A DNA stretch of 64,000 bases from Methylococcaceae bacterium UBA662 (GCA_002299425.1 DBNW01000079.1:39389-103388), one strand, 5' to 3'; positions 26,069-35,369 are shown, numbered from the stretch's first letter. Numbers and translations: made by a program. The notes: generated by a model from the sequence alone, not told the origin.

Positions 26069-27054
26069 TGATTTTTGTTAATGGAGAACAGCGTGAGTTG
26101 CTCGACAGTGCTACGGTAGCCGATTTAGTGGCTGAATTGGGTTTAAATGGAAAAAAAATAGCCGTCGAATTAAACAGGGAAATTGTGCCTTACAGCCTTT
26201 ATGACAAGCAGCCATTAGCCGTGCAAGACCGCGTGGAAATAGTCCATGCCATTGGCGGCGGCCAGCCTGAGACCTGCGGCGACGGGTTGGTTATCGCCGG
26301 GGTGGCGTACCGTTCGCGCTTGTTGGTGGGTACTGGCAAATACCAAAATTTGGAAGAAACGCGCCGGGCGATTGAGGCCAGCGGCGCGGAAATTGTCACA
26401 GTCGCCATCCGTCGCACCAACATTGGCCAAAATCCGGGTGAGCCGAACTTATTGGATGTCATTGCACCCGATCAATACACCATCCTGCCAAATACGGCCG
26501 GTTGTTTCACGGCAGACGAAGCCGTGCGTACCTGCCGTTTGGCCAGGGAGTTACTGGGTGGCCGCAAGCTGGTTAAATTGGAAGTGTTGGCCGATCAAGC
26601 CACCTTATTCCCGGATGTCGCCGAGACGTTCGTGGCGGCTGCCACGCTGGTTAAGGAAGGCTTTGACGTCATGGTTTACACCAACGACGACCCGATTGCC
26701 GCCAAACGCTTGGAAGACATTGGCTGCGTCGCGGTCATGCCGTTGGCGGCACCCATCGGTTCTGGTTTGGGTATTCGCAACCCCTACAACATTTTGACCA
26801 TCGTAGAAAATGCCGGTGTTCCCATTTTGGTGGATGCCGGCGTGGGTACAGCATCCGATGCTGCCATCGCCATGGAACTGGGCTGCGATGGGGTGCTGAT
26901 GAATACAGCCATTGCCGCCGCGAAAAATCCTGTGTTAATGGCATCGGCCATGAAAAAAGCCATTGAGGCGGGACGGGAAGCGTACCTAGCTGGGCGTATG
27001 CCAAAAAAACGCTTCGCCTCGGCTTCTTCACCGATTGACGGTTTGTTTTTTTAA
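26065..27054 (+). CDS. thiG: ThiS-ThiG fusion: sulfur carrier and thiazole synthase
   Basis: 329 residues from ATG 26065, nine bases after AGGAG. Residues 1-67 are a ThiS ubiquitin-like domain (MIFVNGEQREL, VAVELN-type strand, ending VEIVHAIGGG). ThiG follows without a stop: LLVGTGKYQNLEETRRAIEASGAEIVTVAIRR, LPNTAGCFTADEAVRT, VKLEVLAD with the Schiff-base Lys, PLAAPIGSGLGIRNPYNI and VLVDAGVG-like. Together they make the thiazole phosphate of thiamine. ThiS normally needs a free C-terminal GlyGly for thiocarboxylation; here the Gly run is internal, so proteolysis or another route is implied. Such bifunctional fusions are known but uncommon. Confidence 0.93.
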   Translation: MMIFVNGEQRELLDSATVADLVAELGLNGKKIAVELNREIVPYSLYDKQPLAVQDRVEIVHAIGGGQPETCGDGLVIAGVAYRSRLLVGTGKYQNLEETRRAIEASGAEIVTVAIRRTNIGQNPGEPNLLDVIAPDQYTILPNTAGCFTADEAVRTCRLARELLGGRKLVKLEVLADQATLFPDVAETFVAAATLVKEGFDVMVYTNDDPIAAKRLEDIGCVAVMPLAAPIGSGLGIRNPYNILTIVENAGVPILVDAGVGTASDAAIAMELGCDGVLMNTAIAAAKNPVLMASAMKKAIEAGREAYLAGRMPKKRFASASSPIDGLFF

Positions 27055-27078
27055 CCGCAGGACGGCTCTCCTGGTTGT

Positions 27079-27106
27079 AAAAAAAAGGGGGTGCCGCCCC
27101 TTTTTT
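27079..27106 (+). terminator. Bidirectional-looking intrinsic terminator after thiSG
   Basis: AAAAAAGGGG (27081-27090), a short GTGCCG loop and CCCCTTTTTT (27097-27106) form a perfect stem with a flanking T-run on each strand. It lies 24 bp after the thiSG stop and 15 bp before the trmB start, so trmB needs its own promoter or read-through. Confidence 0.85.
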
Positions 27107-27120
27107 GTTTGAGTTTGCTG

Positions 27121-27819
27121 ATGTCATTACTACCCGAAACTGCACCCCTGCGTAAAATCCGCAGCTTTGTCCGCCGCCAAGGCCGCTTGACTGCCGGGCA
27201 ACACTGGGCCTTGACCACCCTTTGCCAAGCGTATTGCCTAGACCCTAACCAAGACTGCGATTTTTCTCTAACCTTTGGCCGAGCTGCCCCGCTGATTGTC
27301 GAGGTGGGTTTTGGTAACGGTGACAGCATGGTGGAAATGGCCAAACAGCATCCCGAACACAATTTTCTGGGCATTGAAGTGCATCGGCCGGGGGTAGGGC
27401 ATCTTATGCTACAGCTTGAGCGTGATGGCATCACCAACGTCAGAATTTTTTGCCACGATGCGCTGGATATTTTTCAGCACCGCATTGCAGATGCCAGTCT
27501 AGCCGGCGTGCATTTGTTTTTTCCGGACCCATGGCCGAAAACAAAGCACTACAAAAGGCGGCTGGTAAAGCCAGCATTTTGTCAGTTGTTAGCGAAAAAA
27601 TTACAGCCAGGGGGGTACTTCCATGCCGCTACCGATTGGCAAAATTATGCCGAAGACATGCTTAGGGTTTTGTCTTCAGAAGAAAATTTAACCAATGCCA
27701 GCACGAGCGGGGCGTACTGCCCACGCCCCCCTTCGCGTCCATTGACCAAATTTGAACAGCGCGGGCTAAGGCTAGGGCATGGCGTGTGGGACTTGGTGTT
27801 TAAGCGGATTGGCGGCTAG
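27121..27819 (+). CDS. trmB: tRNA (guanine-N7-)-methyltransferase
   Basis: 232 residues from ATG 27121 (MSLLPETAPLRKIRSFVRR); a start 30 bp upstream would begin inside the terminator hairpin. SAM-binding VEVGFGNGDSMVEMA, then FLGIEVHRPGVGHLM, HLFFPDPWPKTKHYKRRLV and TKFEQRGLRLGHGVWDL are the TrmB signatures. It methylates G46 of tRNAs. It converges with purM with only 5 bp between the stops. Confidence 0.96.
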   Translation: MSLLPETAPLRKIRSFVRRQGRLTAGQHWALTTLCQAYCLDPNQDCDFSLTFGRAAPLIVEVGFGNGDSMVEMAKQHPEHNFLGIEVHRPGVGHLMLQLERDGITNVRIFCHDALDIFQHRIADASLAGVHLFFPDPWPKTKHYKRRLVKPAFCQLLAKKLQPGGYFHAATDWQNYAEDMLRVLSSEENLTNASTSGAYCPRPPSRPLTKFEQRGLRLGHGVWDLVFKRIGG

Positions 27820-27824
27820 GCTTT

Positions 27825-28877
27825 TTAGTGCTCGCAATAGACTACCGAGGGTTTGCCATCGCTTGAGGCAATGATGGCACCGACCACGCACGCCTGCTCA
27901 CCTAGGCCAGTGAGCACTGCCAAAGTTTCCTGCACGTCTGCTTCGGCAACGCACACGATCATGCCGATGCCACAGTTGAATGTGGTCAACATATCGCTGT
28001 CGGCTACGTTGCCGTGTTGTTGCAGCCATTGAAAAATTTCCGGGAATTGCCAGGTGCTTAGGTTGATGGCCGCATCCGTACCCGCTGGCAGCACTCTAGG
28101 GATGTTTTCAGTCAAACCGCCGCCGGTGATGTGGGCGAGTGCATGCACCGGGACTTGCTCTAACAACGCCAACAGGGGCTTGACATAAATACGCGTGGGT
28201 TGCAACAGCCATTCGCCCAGCGTTTTACCCGCAAACCGGTCACTGAGCTGAGCCTTGCAATGCGTGATGATTTTTCGCACCAATGAATAGCCATTGGCAT
28301 GGGGACCGGATGAGGCTAAGCCAATTAGGATATCCCCAACCCTGACTTTACTGCCGTCAAGTAGACGGTCTTTTTCGACGATACCTACGCAAAACCCCGC
28401 TAGGTCGTATTCGCCTTCGGCATACATGCCCGGCATTTCTGCGGTTTCCCCCCCCACCAGGGCGGCACCTGCCAATTCACAGCCTCTGCCGATGCCAGCA
28501 ATGACTTTTGTGGCCGTATCGACATTGAGTTTTCCGGTGGCAAAGTAATCTAAAAAGAACAAAGGTTCTGCCCCCTGCACAATGATGTCGTTCACGCACA
28601 TGGCCACCAAGTCTATGCCGACGGTGTCGTGGATACCGGACTCAAAAGCCAGTTTCAACTTGGTGCCGACCCCGTCGGTACCTGAAACCAATACGGGGTT
28701 TTTGTACTGGCTCAAGGGTAATTCGTACATTGATCCAAAGCCACCTAAGCCCGCTAAAACCCCAGGGCGTTTGGTTCTAGCGGCAATAGGCTTAATGCGG
28801 TTGACCAACTCGTTGCCGGCGGCTATGTCAACACCGGCATTTTTGTAGTTAAGACTGTCGTGCTGATGGGAATTCAA
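27825..28877 (-). CDS. purM: Phosphoribosylformylglycinamidine cyclo-ligase (AIR synthetase)
   Basis: 350 residues. LNYKNAGVDIAAGNELV, VSGTDGVGTKLKLAF, DLVAMCVNDI, GGETAEMPGMY, ASSGPHANGYSLVRKI, HITGGGLTENIPRVLP and TFNCGIGMIV identify PurM, the fifth step of purine synthesis. The start is TTG 28877 with AGGA about eight bases upstream; no ATG gives the right N-terminus. It is divergent from a secreted protein gene. purN, often the next gene, is not adjacent. Confidence 0.95.
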   Translation of the reverse strand: MNSHQHDSLNYKNAGVDIAAGNELVNRIKPIAARTKRPGVLAGLGGFGSMYELPLSQYKNPVLVSGTDGVGTKLKLAFESGIHDTVGIDLVAMCVNDIIVQGAEPLFFLDYFATGKLNVDTATKVIAGIGRGCELAGAALVGGETAEMPGMYAEGEYDLAGFCVGIVEKDRLLDGSKVRVGDILIGLASSGPHANGYSLVRKIITHCKAQLSDRFAGKTLGEWLLQPTRIYVKPLLALLEQVPVHALAHITGGGLTENIPRVLPAGTDAAINLSTWQFPEIFQWLQQHGNVADSDMLTTFNCGIGMIVCVAEADVQETLAVLTGLGEQACVVGAIIASSDGKPSVVYCEH

Positions 28878-29052
28878 TGTCTTTATTCCTGATGCCTAAA
28901 TGCGGCGCATTGTACAGGACATCGGTTTATGTGTGCGATGCCTACGTCGTTATACCCCGATATCCCCGTTGGGAATGGGTTGAATTCGCCAGAAAAACTT
29001 ATTAAAGTGGCCGCGTAAAATAAAAACTACAACCCCACATTGAGGAGCAGCC

Positions 29053-29472
29053 ATGAAAAAACCTTCACTGTCCGCATTGATTTTGCTAACGCCGTTACTG
29101 GCCACAGGTTCCCTTGTTTTTGCATACGATCCGGCGGACGACAAGCCGGTTTGCAAAAAACCACGTTTCACCGATTTTAGCCTGCCTGAATACAACGCCG
29201 CCACCCACAACCAGCAAGTGACCCCTGAAGCCGCCTTTTTTTTTAAAGTGCCTGCCGACGTTGACCCTGCCAGCATTACGCTGATAGCAAAAAAAAAGCC
29301 CTTGCCATTCACTGTTGAAAAAACCAGCACTTTTTACAAAGTGACATCTAAACTCCCGGCGGAAGTCTCCGGGCATTTTGTCAGGTTGGATGTGCACGCC
29401 AATTCCACTTTAGGTTGTGACGGCGAGGATGGCTGGTTAATAAAAGTTTCCAAGCACGCCAACCAAGAATAA
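29053..29472 (+). CDS. Secreted protein of unknown function
   Basis: 139 residues from ATG 29053, with GGAGC upstream. The signal peptide MKKPSLSALILLTPLLATGSLVFA is convincing. The mature part of about 115 residues has two Cys (VCKKP and LGCDGEDGW) that could pair, and an Ig-like run of strands (FFFKVPADVDPASITLIAKKKPLPF, FVRLDVHANS). No named domain was recognised. It has its own promoter space upstream of purM and stands alone. Periplasmic location is inferred. Confidence 0.7.
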   Translation: MKKPSLSALILLTPLLATGSLVFAYDPADDKPVCKKPRFTDFSLPEYNAATHNQQVTPEAAFFFKVPADVDPASITLIAKKKPLPFTVEKTSTFYKVTSKLPAEVSGHFVRLDVHANSTLGCDGEDGWLIKVSKHANQE

Positions 29473-29584
29473 AAAAACTGCGGCCAGCGGAAGCAAACCG
29501 GTGCATAGCCGTGGTGGCGCGGGAGTGCTTGAGGCAGCACCGTTTAATTAGCAGACCGTTACAGCAAAAATGACGACCAAAATA

Positions 29585-30538
29585 TCAGTCGGGGTGAGCG
29601 TGAACGACTTTGATGTATTCACCCGGAGCTTCCCGGCTAGAGCCGACCACCACCCGCAAGCCTTTAGGCGATTCTTCTAGTGTGCCGGACACTGCTATCA
29701 GCTCGCCAGAAAAGGCTTGGCCGGTGTAAGTGGCGGTAAAACTAACGACGGATTTTATCTGTTGATGGTCAACAAGCCATTCAGCGGGGTAGGCAAAGGC
29801 ATTGCCGTCGTCAACAACCCGGCACTGTAAGGTGATGGGGCCTTTTTTTTTATAGTTTCCAGTTTCTTGCTGCGGTGTTGGTTCGACTAAGCTGAGGTCA
29901 AATTTGCGTCCATTGACCAGTGCTTTGTTGTGCTTGCGCTGTTCATGCCAGAGGTACTCGTCAAAGCTTAAAGCGCAGGACCTACGGTGGTAAGACTCTT
30001 GCCAATCTTGGGTACGCAATGGGTGCAAGTGGGTTGAATGTATCAGCTCACGGACGAGGGTGCGGCAGCGATGGAAAACCGCCCGGTTAAAACACACCAA
30101 ATCGATATCCGATGCTGCATTTTGCAGGCCGACCAGCGTGGAACCGGTAATGCCCAGTTGACCAAGGTTCAGGCCATTCTTGCGTAACAGGCCGCCTAAC
30201 TGTACCAGGTCTGCCTCAACCGGATGGTTGGGCTGGGTCGATAGAATGGTCTGTAGCCGTTGCTTAGGTTGGTGGTGTGCAGAAATTCTTTGCACGGGCA
30301 CGGCATGTACAGGGGCATCTAGCCGTTCGGAGTAATAAAAATAATCCGCGTGGGAGGCGGCCAGCAACCGGTTGGCCGCGTCGGTGGACATTTTCAGCCA
30401 GCCTGAATCTGTTTTGGCATAACGCAAAAAACACAACACCCGACCGTGCTCTGTTTTGGCGTCGACAACGGCAAACATTAAGCCTTCACGGGTTTCAATA
30501 AAATCTTTGGCTTCGAAACGGTTGCTGGCAGAAGGCAT
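29585..30538 (-). CDS. Predicted nucleotidyltransferase-fold protein
   Basis: 317 residues from ATG 30538. Near residue 132 the segment GITGSTLVGLQNAASDIDLVCF fits the pol-beta/minimal nucleotidyltransferase pattern GS-x9-DxD. N-terminal residues 1-110 and the C-terminal region (PAEWLVDHQQIKSVVSF, with a late Ser/Gly-rich beta segment) are not recognised. Similar stand-alone proteins are, to my recollection, best known from archaea (COG1665-like). It sits 37 bp downstream of glyA on the same strand, so it could be expressed with the serine-cycle genes. Substrate is unknown. Confidence 0.65.
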   Translation of the reverse strand: MPSASNRFEAKDFIETREGLMFAVVDAKTEHGRVLCFLRYAKTDSGWLKMSTDAANRLLAASHADYFYYSERLDAPVHAVPVQRISAHHQPKQRLQTILSTQPNHPVEADLVQLGGLLRKNGLNLGQLGITGSTLVGLQNAASDIDLVCFNRAVFHRCRTLVRELIHSTHLHPLRTQDWQESYHRRSCALSFDEYLWHEQRKHNKALVNGRKFDLSLVEPTPQQETGNYKKKGPITLQCRVVDDGNAFAYPAEWLVDHQQIKSVVSFTATYTGQAFSGELIAVSGTLEESPKGLRVVVGSSREAPGEYIKVVHAHPD

Positions 30539-30575
30539 CTAGGCGACTAAATGGTTGTACGCGCTTAGGATCAGG

Positions 30576-31832
30576 CTACAGCCGATAAACCGGAAACCGC
30601 GCACAAAGGCCCGCAACCCGGTTGCGGATGCTGGCCAATAAGGTTTCATCGTCGCTGTTTTCCATGACATCGCACATCATGTGCGCCACTTCGATCACTT
30701 CAGCTTCCTTAAAGCCACGGGTGGTCGGGGCGGGTGTGCCGACGCGGATGCCGCTGGTGACAAATGGCGATTGCGGGTCGTTGGGCACAGCGTTTTTGTT
30801 GACGGTGATATGCACTTTGCCCAAAGCGGCATCGGCGGCCTTGCCAGTAAGTCCTTTAGCGACCAGCGACACCAGCATTAAATGGTTGTCGGTGCCGCCT
30901 GAAACCACTTCAAAGCCGCGCTCCATAAACACCTTCGCCATCGCTCGGGCATTATTGATGACTTGCTGCTGATAGATTTTAAATTCCGGTTGCATGGCTT
31001 CCTTGAAAGCCACGGCTTTAGCGGCGATGACGTGCATCGACGGGCCGCCCTGTATGCCAGGGAAAATAAGGGAATCGATTTTTTTCTCTAAATCGGGATT
31101 GCTGCGGCAAACGATCAGGCCGCCGCGCGGGCCGCGCAACGATTTGTGCGTGGTGCTAGTGACCGCATCGGCGAACGGAACCGGATTAGGATACAGGCCG
31201 GCAGCGATTAAACCCGCCACATGGGCCATGTCGACGACCAAATAGGCCCCGATTTTGTCGGCAATGGTGCGGAAGCGTTGCCAATCCCACACCCGCGAGT
31301 ACGCAGAGAAACCGGCGACGATGACTTTGGGCTGGTGTTCTAGGGCCAGACTTTCCACTTGGGCATAATCAATGTCGCCGGTTGCCTTATCCAAACCGTA
31401 TTGCACGGCACGGTAGAGCTTGCCGGAAAAGTTAGGCTTGGCACCGTGGGTTAAATGCCCTCCATCAGCCAGACTTAGCCCTAATAGGGTTTCGCCGGGT
31501 TGTAGCATGGCCATAAACACCGCCATGTTGGCTTGCGAGCCGGAATGCGCTTGAACGTTGGCATAATCCGCACCGTACAAGGCTTTGGCGCGGTCAATCG
31601 CCAATTGCTCCACTTTATCGACGAATTCGCAGCCACCGTAATACCGTTTGCCGGGATACCCTTCGGCGTATTTGTTGGTCAATTGCGAGCCTAAGGCTTG
31701 CATGACCCGGGGGCTGGCATAGTTTTCCGAGGCGATGAGTTCAATATGGTCTTCCTGACGTTGCCGTTCTGCCTCCATGGCGGTAAACAATTCGTCATCG
31801 AAATCTGCGATGGTCATGGCTGAGTCAAACAT
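30576..31832 (-). CDS. glyA: Serine hydroxymethyltransferase
   Basis: 418 residues from ATG 31832, with AAGGAG before it. N-terminal IELIASENYASPRVMQA, NKYAEGYPGKRYYGGCEFVD, and the PLP-lysine segment TSTTHKSLRGPRGG near residue 228 define GlyA. It interconverts serine and glycine with methylene-tetrahydrofolate. In methanotrophs it also feeds C1 units into the serine cycle, which its neighbours gck and mtdA support. About 90 bp separate it from the upstream gck gene on the same strand. Confidence 0.97.
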   Translation of the reverse strand: MFDSAMTIADFDDELFTAMEAERQRQEDHIELIASENYASPRVMQALGSQLTNKYAEGYPGKRYYGGCEFVDKVEQLAIDRAKALYGADYANVQAHSGSQANMAVFMAMLQPGETLLGLSLADGGHLTHGAKPNFSGKLYRAVQYGLDKATGDIDYAQVESLALEHQPKVIVAGFSAYSRVWDWQRFRTIADKIGAYLVVDMAHVAGLIAAGLYPNPVPFADAVTSTTHKSLRGPRGGLIVCRSNPDLEKKIDSLIFPGIQGGPSMHVIAAKAVAFKEAMQPEFKIYQQQVINNARAMAKVFMERGFEVVSGGTDNHLMLVSLVAKGLTGKAADAALGKVHITVNKNAVPNDPQSPFVTSGIRVGTPAPTTRGFKEAEVIEVAHMMCDVMENSDDETLLASIRNRVAGLCARFPVYRL

Positions 31833-31921
31833 GGTTTTCTCCTTAAAATTAGCATCATTGCGTAAGCTGATAGGGCCGCCGATTGGGACGATGACAAATA
31901 AACCTTAATACCCGGCAATTA

Positions 31922-33256
31922 TCAAGGTCTGAGCAACAGAATTTGCAAGTCGGCGACATTGGTGCCGGTGGCGCCTGTGAACAGGAGATCATCGGACGCT
32001 TGCAGGGCACGGTAGGAATCGTTGTCCTCCAGCAGCGATAAAGGTTCTAGGCCGGCTAGCTCAATGCGTTTAAGACTGCCGGCATCGACCAGGCCACCGG
32101 CGGCATCGGTAGGGCCGTCACGGCCATCGGTGCCGCCGCTGAGGAAAGCCCAAGAATGGCTTAACTGGTATTTTTTAGCCGCTAAGGCAAACGCTAAAGC
32201 CAGCTCTTGATTACGCCCTCCGCGACCTTGGCCTTTTAAAGTCACCGTCGTTTCCCCGCCGGCCAGTAAGGCAAACGGTTTATTGGTCTGTTTGGCGTAA
32301 CAGGCTAGTTTGTCCGCAGCCAGACGCGCCTCCCCGGTTAATTGCCAGCTATAAACCTCGGTGACGTAGCCTAGGTTTTGGGCGCACTCGATCATGGCGT
32401 TAACGCTGATGTCATTGCCACCCACTAGGGTGTGGCCGACGTTTAAAAAAAGAGGGTCGCCTGGTTTCGGGGTTTCAGGTATCCGCCCTAATTGGCCTTG
32501 GGTTAGGTGATGCTGGATGGCATCCGGCAATTTTTGCCAAATGCCAAACTGAGTTAAGACGGTAATGGCATCAGCATACGTAGTGTCATCGGCTACGGTC
32601 GGGCCGCTGGCTATGCTGGCCAGATCATTCCCTAACACGTCGGACAAAATTAACGTATGCAAGTCGGCGGGTGCCACCAGTTTGGCCAGACCGCCACCTT
32701 TGAGTACCGACAGGTGCTTGCGGACACAATTGACTGCCTTGATGCCAGCACCGCTGGCCAACAACAAATCCGTAACAGTAATTTCTTCAGCTAAGGTGAC
32801 AGGCGGCGCAGGGTAGGGGATCAAGGCCGAACCGCCGCCACTGACCAAAACCAAAACCAAATCGCCTAACCGAGCAGCTTGGGCTTGTTCGGCCAGGCGG
32901 CGGGCGGCTGAATAACCTGAGGCGTCCGGCAAGGGGTGATCGGCACCGATAACCTGAAGGTTTTCCAATGGGGTTACGTTAGGATAATGGGTCACTACCG
33001 TCCCGTTGGGGACTAGCAAGTCAGGCGGCAGGATAGCCAAAGCGGCCTTGGCCATGCCGCAAGCGGCTTTTCCAAAGGCCATGAGGTGTATGTTTCGCCA
33101 CGGGCCAGAACGGCAGCCGCCATCATTCAGGGCAATTTTTAGTTGGCCTTCTGAAAAATGCAAATGCCGTTTGACAGCCAAATAAGGATCGGCAGCATCG
33201 ATGCCCGCTTGAAAAATCTGCCGAGCTTCCCGGCGCAATTGCAGCGTGTAAGGCAT
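31922..33256 (-). CDS. gck: Glycerate 2-kinase (MOFRL family)
   Basis: 444 residues from ATG 33256 (MPYTLQLRREARQIF), matching the family start; longer readings upstream run back into the mtdA region. Motifs include AFGKAACGMAKAAL, GADHPLPDASGYSAARR, LVLVSGGGSALI, VRKHLSVLKGGGLA, LSDVLGNDLASIASGPTV and the C-terminal MOFRL segment GGETTVTLKGQGRGGRNQELAL. It phosphorylates glycerate, a step of the serine cycle. The gene begins eight bases after the mtdA stop, so the two are surely co-transcribed. Confidence 0.94.
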   Translation of the reverse strand: MPYTLQLRREARQIFQAGIDAADPYLAVKRHLHFSEGQLKIALNDGGCRSGPWRNIHLMAFGKAACGMAKAALAILPPDLLVPNGTVVTHYPNVTPLENLQVIGADHPLPDASGYSAARRLAEQAQAARLGDLVLVLVSGGGSALIPYPAPPVTLAEEITVTDLLLASGAGIKAVNCVRKHLSVLKGGGLAKLVAPADLHTLILSDVLGNDLASIASGPTVADDTTYADAITVLTQFGIWQKLPDAIQHHLTQGQLGRIPETPKPGDPLFLNVGHTLVGGNDISVNAMIECAQNLGYVTEVYSWQLTGEARLAADKLACYAKQTNKPFALLAGGETTVTLKGQGRGGRNQELALAFALAAKKYQLSHSWAFLSGGTDGRDGPTDAAGGLVDAGSLKRIELAGLEPLSLLEDNDSYRALQASDDLLFTGATGTNVADLQILLLRP

Positions 33257-33264
33257 GTTATGGG

Positions 33265-34125
33265 TTAGGCCATTTGCTTGGCTAATTGAAAGATAGGCTT
33301 GGCATCCAACACCAGCGTGTTGTCCGTGAACAGGGCAGCGATACAGGCCCGGTGTACGGCCAGCTTCAGTGCGCCAAAACCGATGGCGCCCCAAATGATT
33401 TTTCCCGATCGTTTTACCCCTCTGTCCATCATGTTGATACCGCCAATGCCTATGGGTGGGGTGGCGTTGGCGTCGGCCAGCATTTCCAGGCTAGGGTTGT
33501 CTTGCCAATGCTCCGGATCAAGCAGTTGGATGCCGGTTGCACCGGCGGCAAAAACCACTTGAGCATCGCTGATGGCTTGACCGCGAGCGTCATTGGTGAA
33601 AGCTTCTAGCGGGGTTAGCTCGAAGCCAAACTGGGCTTTTACGTTGTCGCAGGCTTGTTTTGCCCTAGCTAGGGTGCGGGCGGTGATGACCACGCTGGCC
33701 CCTTCTTGCGCTAACAGAGCGGCAGCCCGTTGCCCGACAGGGCCGGTGCCTGCTAAGACCACAGCCTTTTTACCTTGTAAAGAACCGCTGCTGCTGGCCA
33801 GTTTGGCAATAGCCGCTGCGGCCGTGGTGTTACTGCCGTTGCTGTCAAGCATGACCGACACTTGAAAACCTGGGAAAAAATGGCTTTGCACGGCAGTGAA
33901 CAAGGCTTGTCCTGCGGCCATGTTGCTGCCGCCAACAAAAATAGCGGTATTTTTTTTGTCTTTAGGGGGGCGGGTGAAAATGGCACCTTCCACGAGCGGC
34001 TTGATCGTGGAGGGGGTCAATCCGCTATAACTGCAAACACGGTCAGCACCGCCGTCATAGCCGACAATCGTGTCGAAGACAGAGGGGATGGTATCGGTGT
34101 CAAATTGCAATAGCAGTTTTTTCAT
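33265..34125 (-). CDS. mtdA: NADP-dependent methylene-H4MPT/H4F dehydrogenase
   Basis: 286 residues. KKLLLQFDTDTIPSVFD, VGYDGGADRVCSYSGLTP, FVGGSNMAAGQALF, CMLDSNGSNTTAAA-type and VVLAGTGPVGQRAA (NADP Rossmann motif) with PPIGIGGIN near the end are characteristic of the MtdA family of methylotrophs. It oxidises methylene-tetrahydromethanopterin or -folate during formaldehyde/formate handling. It is the first gene of the leftward mtdA-gck-glyA group and is divergent from mdh. The MtdA assignment (rather than MtdB) rests on overall similarity to the Methylobacterium protein as I remember it. Confidence 0.92.
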   Translation of the reverse strand: MKKLLLQFDTDTIPSVFDTIVGYDGGADRVCSYSGLTPSTIKPLVEGAIFTRPPKDKKNTAIFVGGSNMAAGQALFTAVQSHFFPGFQVSVMLDSNGSNTTAAAAIAKLASSSGSLQGKKAVVLAGTGPVGQRAAALLAQEGASVVITARTLARAKQACDNVKAQFGFELTPLEAFTNDARGQAISDAQVVFAAGATGIQLLDPEHWQDNPSLEMLADANATPPIGIGGINMMDRGVKRSGKIIWGAIGFGALKLAVHRACIAALFTDNTLVLDAKPIFQLAKQMA

Positions 34126-34353
34126 GGGTCATGGGGGTTAGAAAAAAAAACGCTGCATTATAAAGTATAACTTTTCCGTTCACCGCGATTTAGTCGGTCG
34201 CCCTGTTTGGCAAAAGGCTAAATTTACCTATCCAATTCAGCTTTAAGTGTAGTGGCGGGCTTTTTTCTATAGAATAGCCGAAGGTTATGCCTTAAAAAAA
34301 ACCGACCAGCGGCAGTTATTTGGCATAGTAACATTATGAAACTAGGATAAAAA

Positions 34354-35331
34354 ATGAAAACACCGGTGCATATCGCGGTATCTGGCGCGGCAGGTCAAAT
34401 CAGTTATTCGCTGCTTTTTCGGTTAGCGGCGGGGCAGTTGTTAGGTGACGAGCAACCCATCATTTTGCATTTGTTGGAAATTCCACCCGCGATGACTGCT
34501 TTGAAGGGTGTTGTGATGGAGCTAAAAGACTGCGTCAACCCTTTGTTGCATCGGGTGGAAATTACCGATGATCCTAAAGTGGCATTTAGGAACGCCGATT
34601 ATGTTTTTTTGATTGGGGCACGTCCGCGCACGGCAGGCATGGAACGCAAGGATTTATTGACAGCCAATGCCCAGATTTTTGCCGTGCAAGGCAAGGCTTT
34701 GAACGAAGTCGCTAACCGCGATGTGAAAGTACTGGTGACGGGTAATCCGGCTAACACCAACGCGCTGATTGCCATTAAAAATGCGCCGGACCTTTCCCCA
34801 AACAATTTTTCTGCGATGAGCAGGCTGGACCATAACCGCGCCATTAGCCAGTTAGCGGAAAAATGCGGGGTATTGTGTACAGACATAAAAAATATGGCTG
34901 TTTGGGGCAATCATTCGGCATTGCAATACCCCGATCTTCATCATGCCAAAGTGAAGGGCCAAGATGCCCTGGCCTTGGTCGAACAAGACTGGTTTGTCAA
35001 TACGTTCATTCCTACGGTGCAAAATCGTGGCACCGAAGTCATCAATGCCCGGGGGCAGTCGAGTGCCGCCTCGGCAGCTAATGCTGCCATTGAGCAAATG
35101 CACAATTGGGCGTTGGGGACGCCAGACGGCGATTGGGTCAGCATGGGGCTTTTGTCGGCTGGCGGCTATGGCATAGAATCGGATCTTGTTTATTCATTTC
35201 CGGTAACCGTGCGTGACGGTCAGGTTAGTGTTGTTAAGGGATTGAACATCAACGAATTTAGCCTCAGCAGGATGCAGTTGAGCGTAGTCGAGTTACGGCA
35301 AGAACGGGATGCGGTCAGGCATCTTTTTTAA
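34354..35331 (+). CDS. mdh: Malate dehydrogenase
   Basis: 325 residues from ATG 34354. IAVSGAAGQISYSLLFRLA is the NAD site, VFLIGARPRTAGMERKDLL the substrate-binding mobile loop with the catalytic Arg, VTGNPANTNALI, MSRLDHNRA and WGNHSALQYPDL carry the conserved His. It reduces oxaloacetate to malate, a serine-cycle and TCA step. It is divergent from mtdA, with 228 bp between the two starts for both promoters. The substitution GARPRTAGMERK for the more usual GARPRGPGMERK is minor. Confidence 0.95.
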   Translation: MKTPVHIAVSGAAGQISYSLLFRLAAGQLLGDEQPIILHLLEIPPAMTALKGVVMELKDCVNPLLHRVEITDDPKVAFRNADYVFLIGARPRTAGMERKDLLTANAQIFAVQGKALNEVANRDVKVLVTGNPANTNALIAIKNAPDLSPNNFSAMSRLDHNRAISQLAEKCGVLCTDIKNMAVWGNHSALQYPDLHHAKVKGQDALALVEQDWFVNTFIPTVQNRGTEVINARGQSSAASAANAAIEQMHNWALGTPDGDWVSMGLLSAGGYGIESDLVYSFPVTVRDGQVSVVKGLNINEFSLSRMQLSVVELRQERDAVRHLF

Positions 35332-35369
35332 TGCCCGACGTAAGAACAGGACATAACAGGAGCAGGCTA

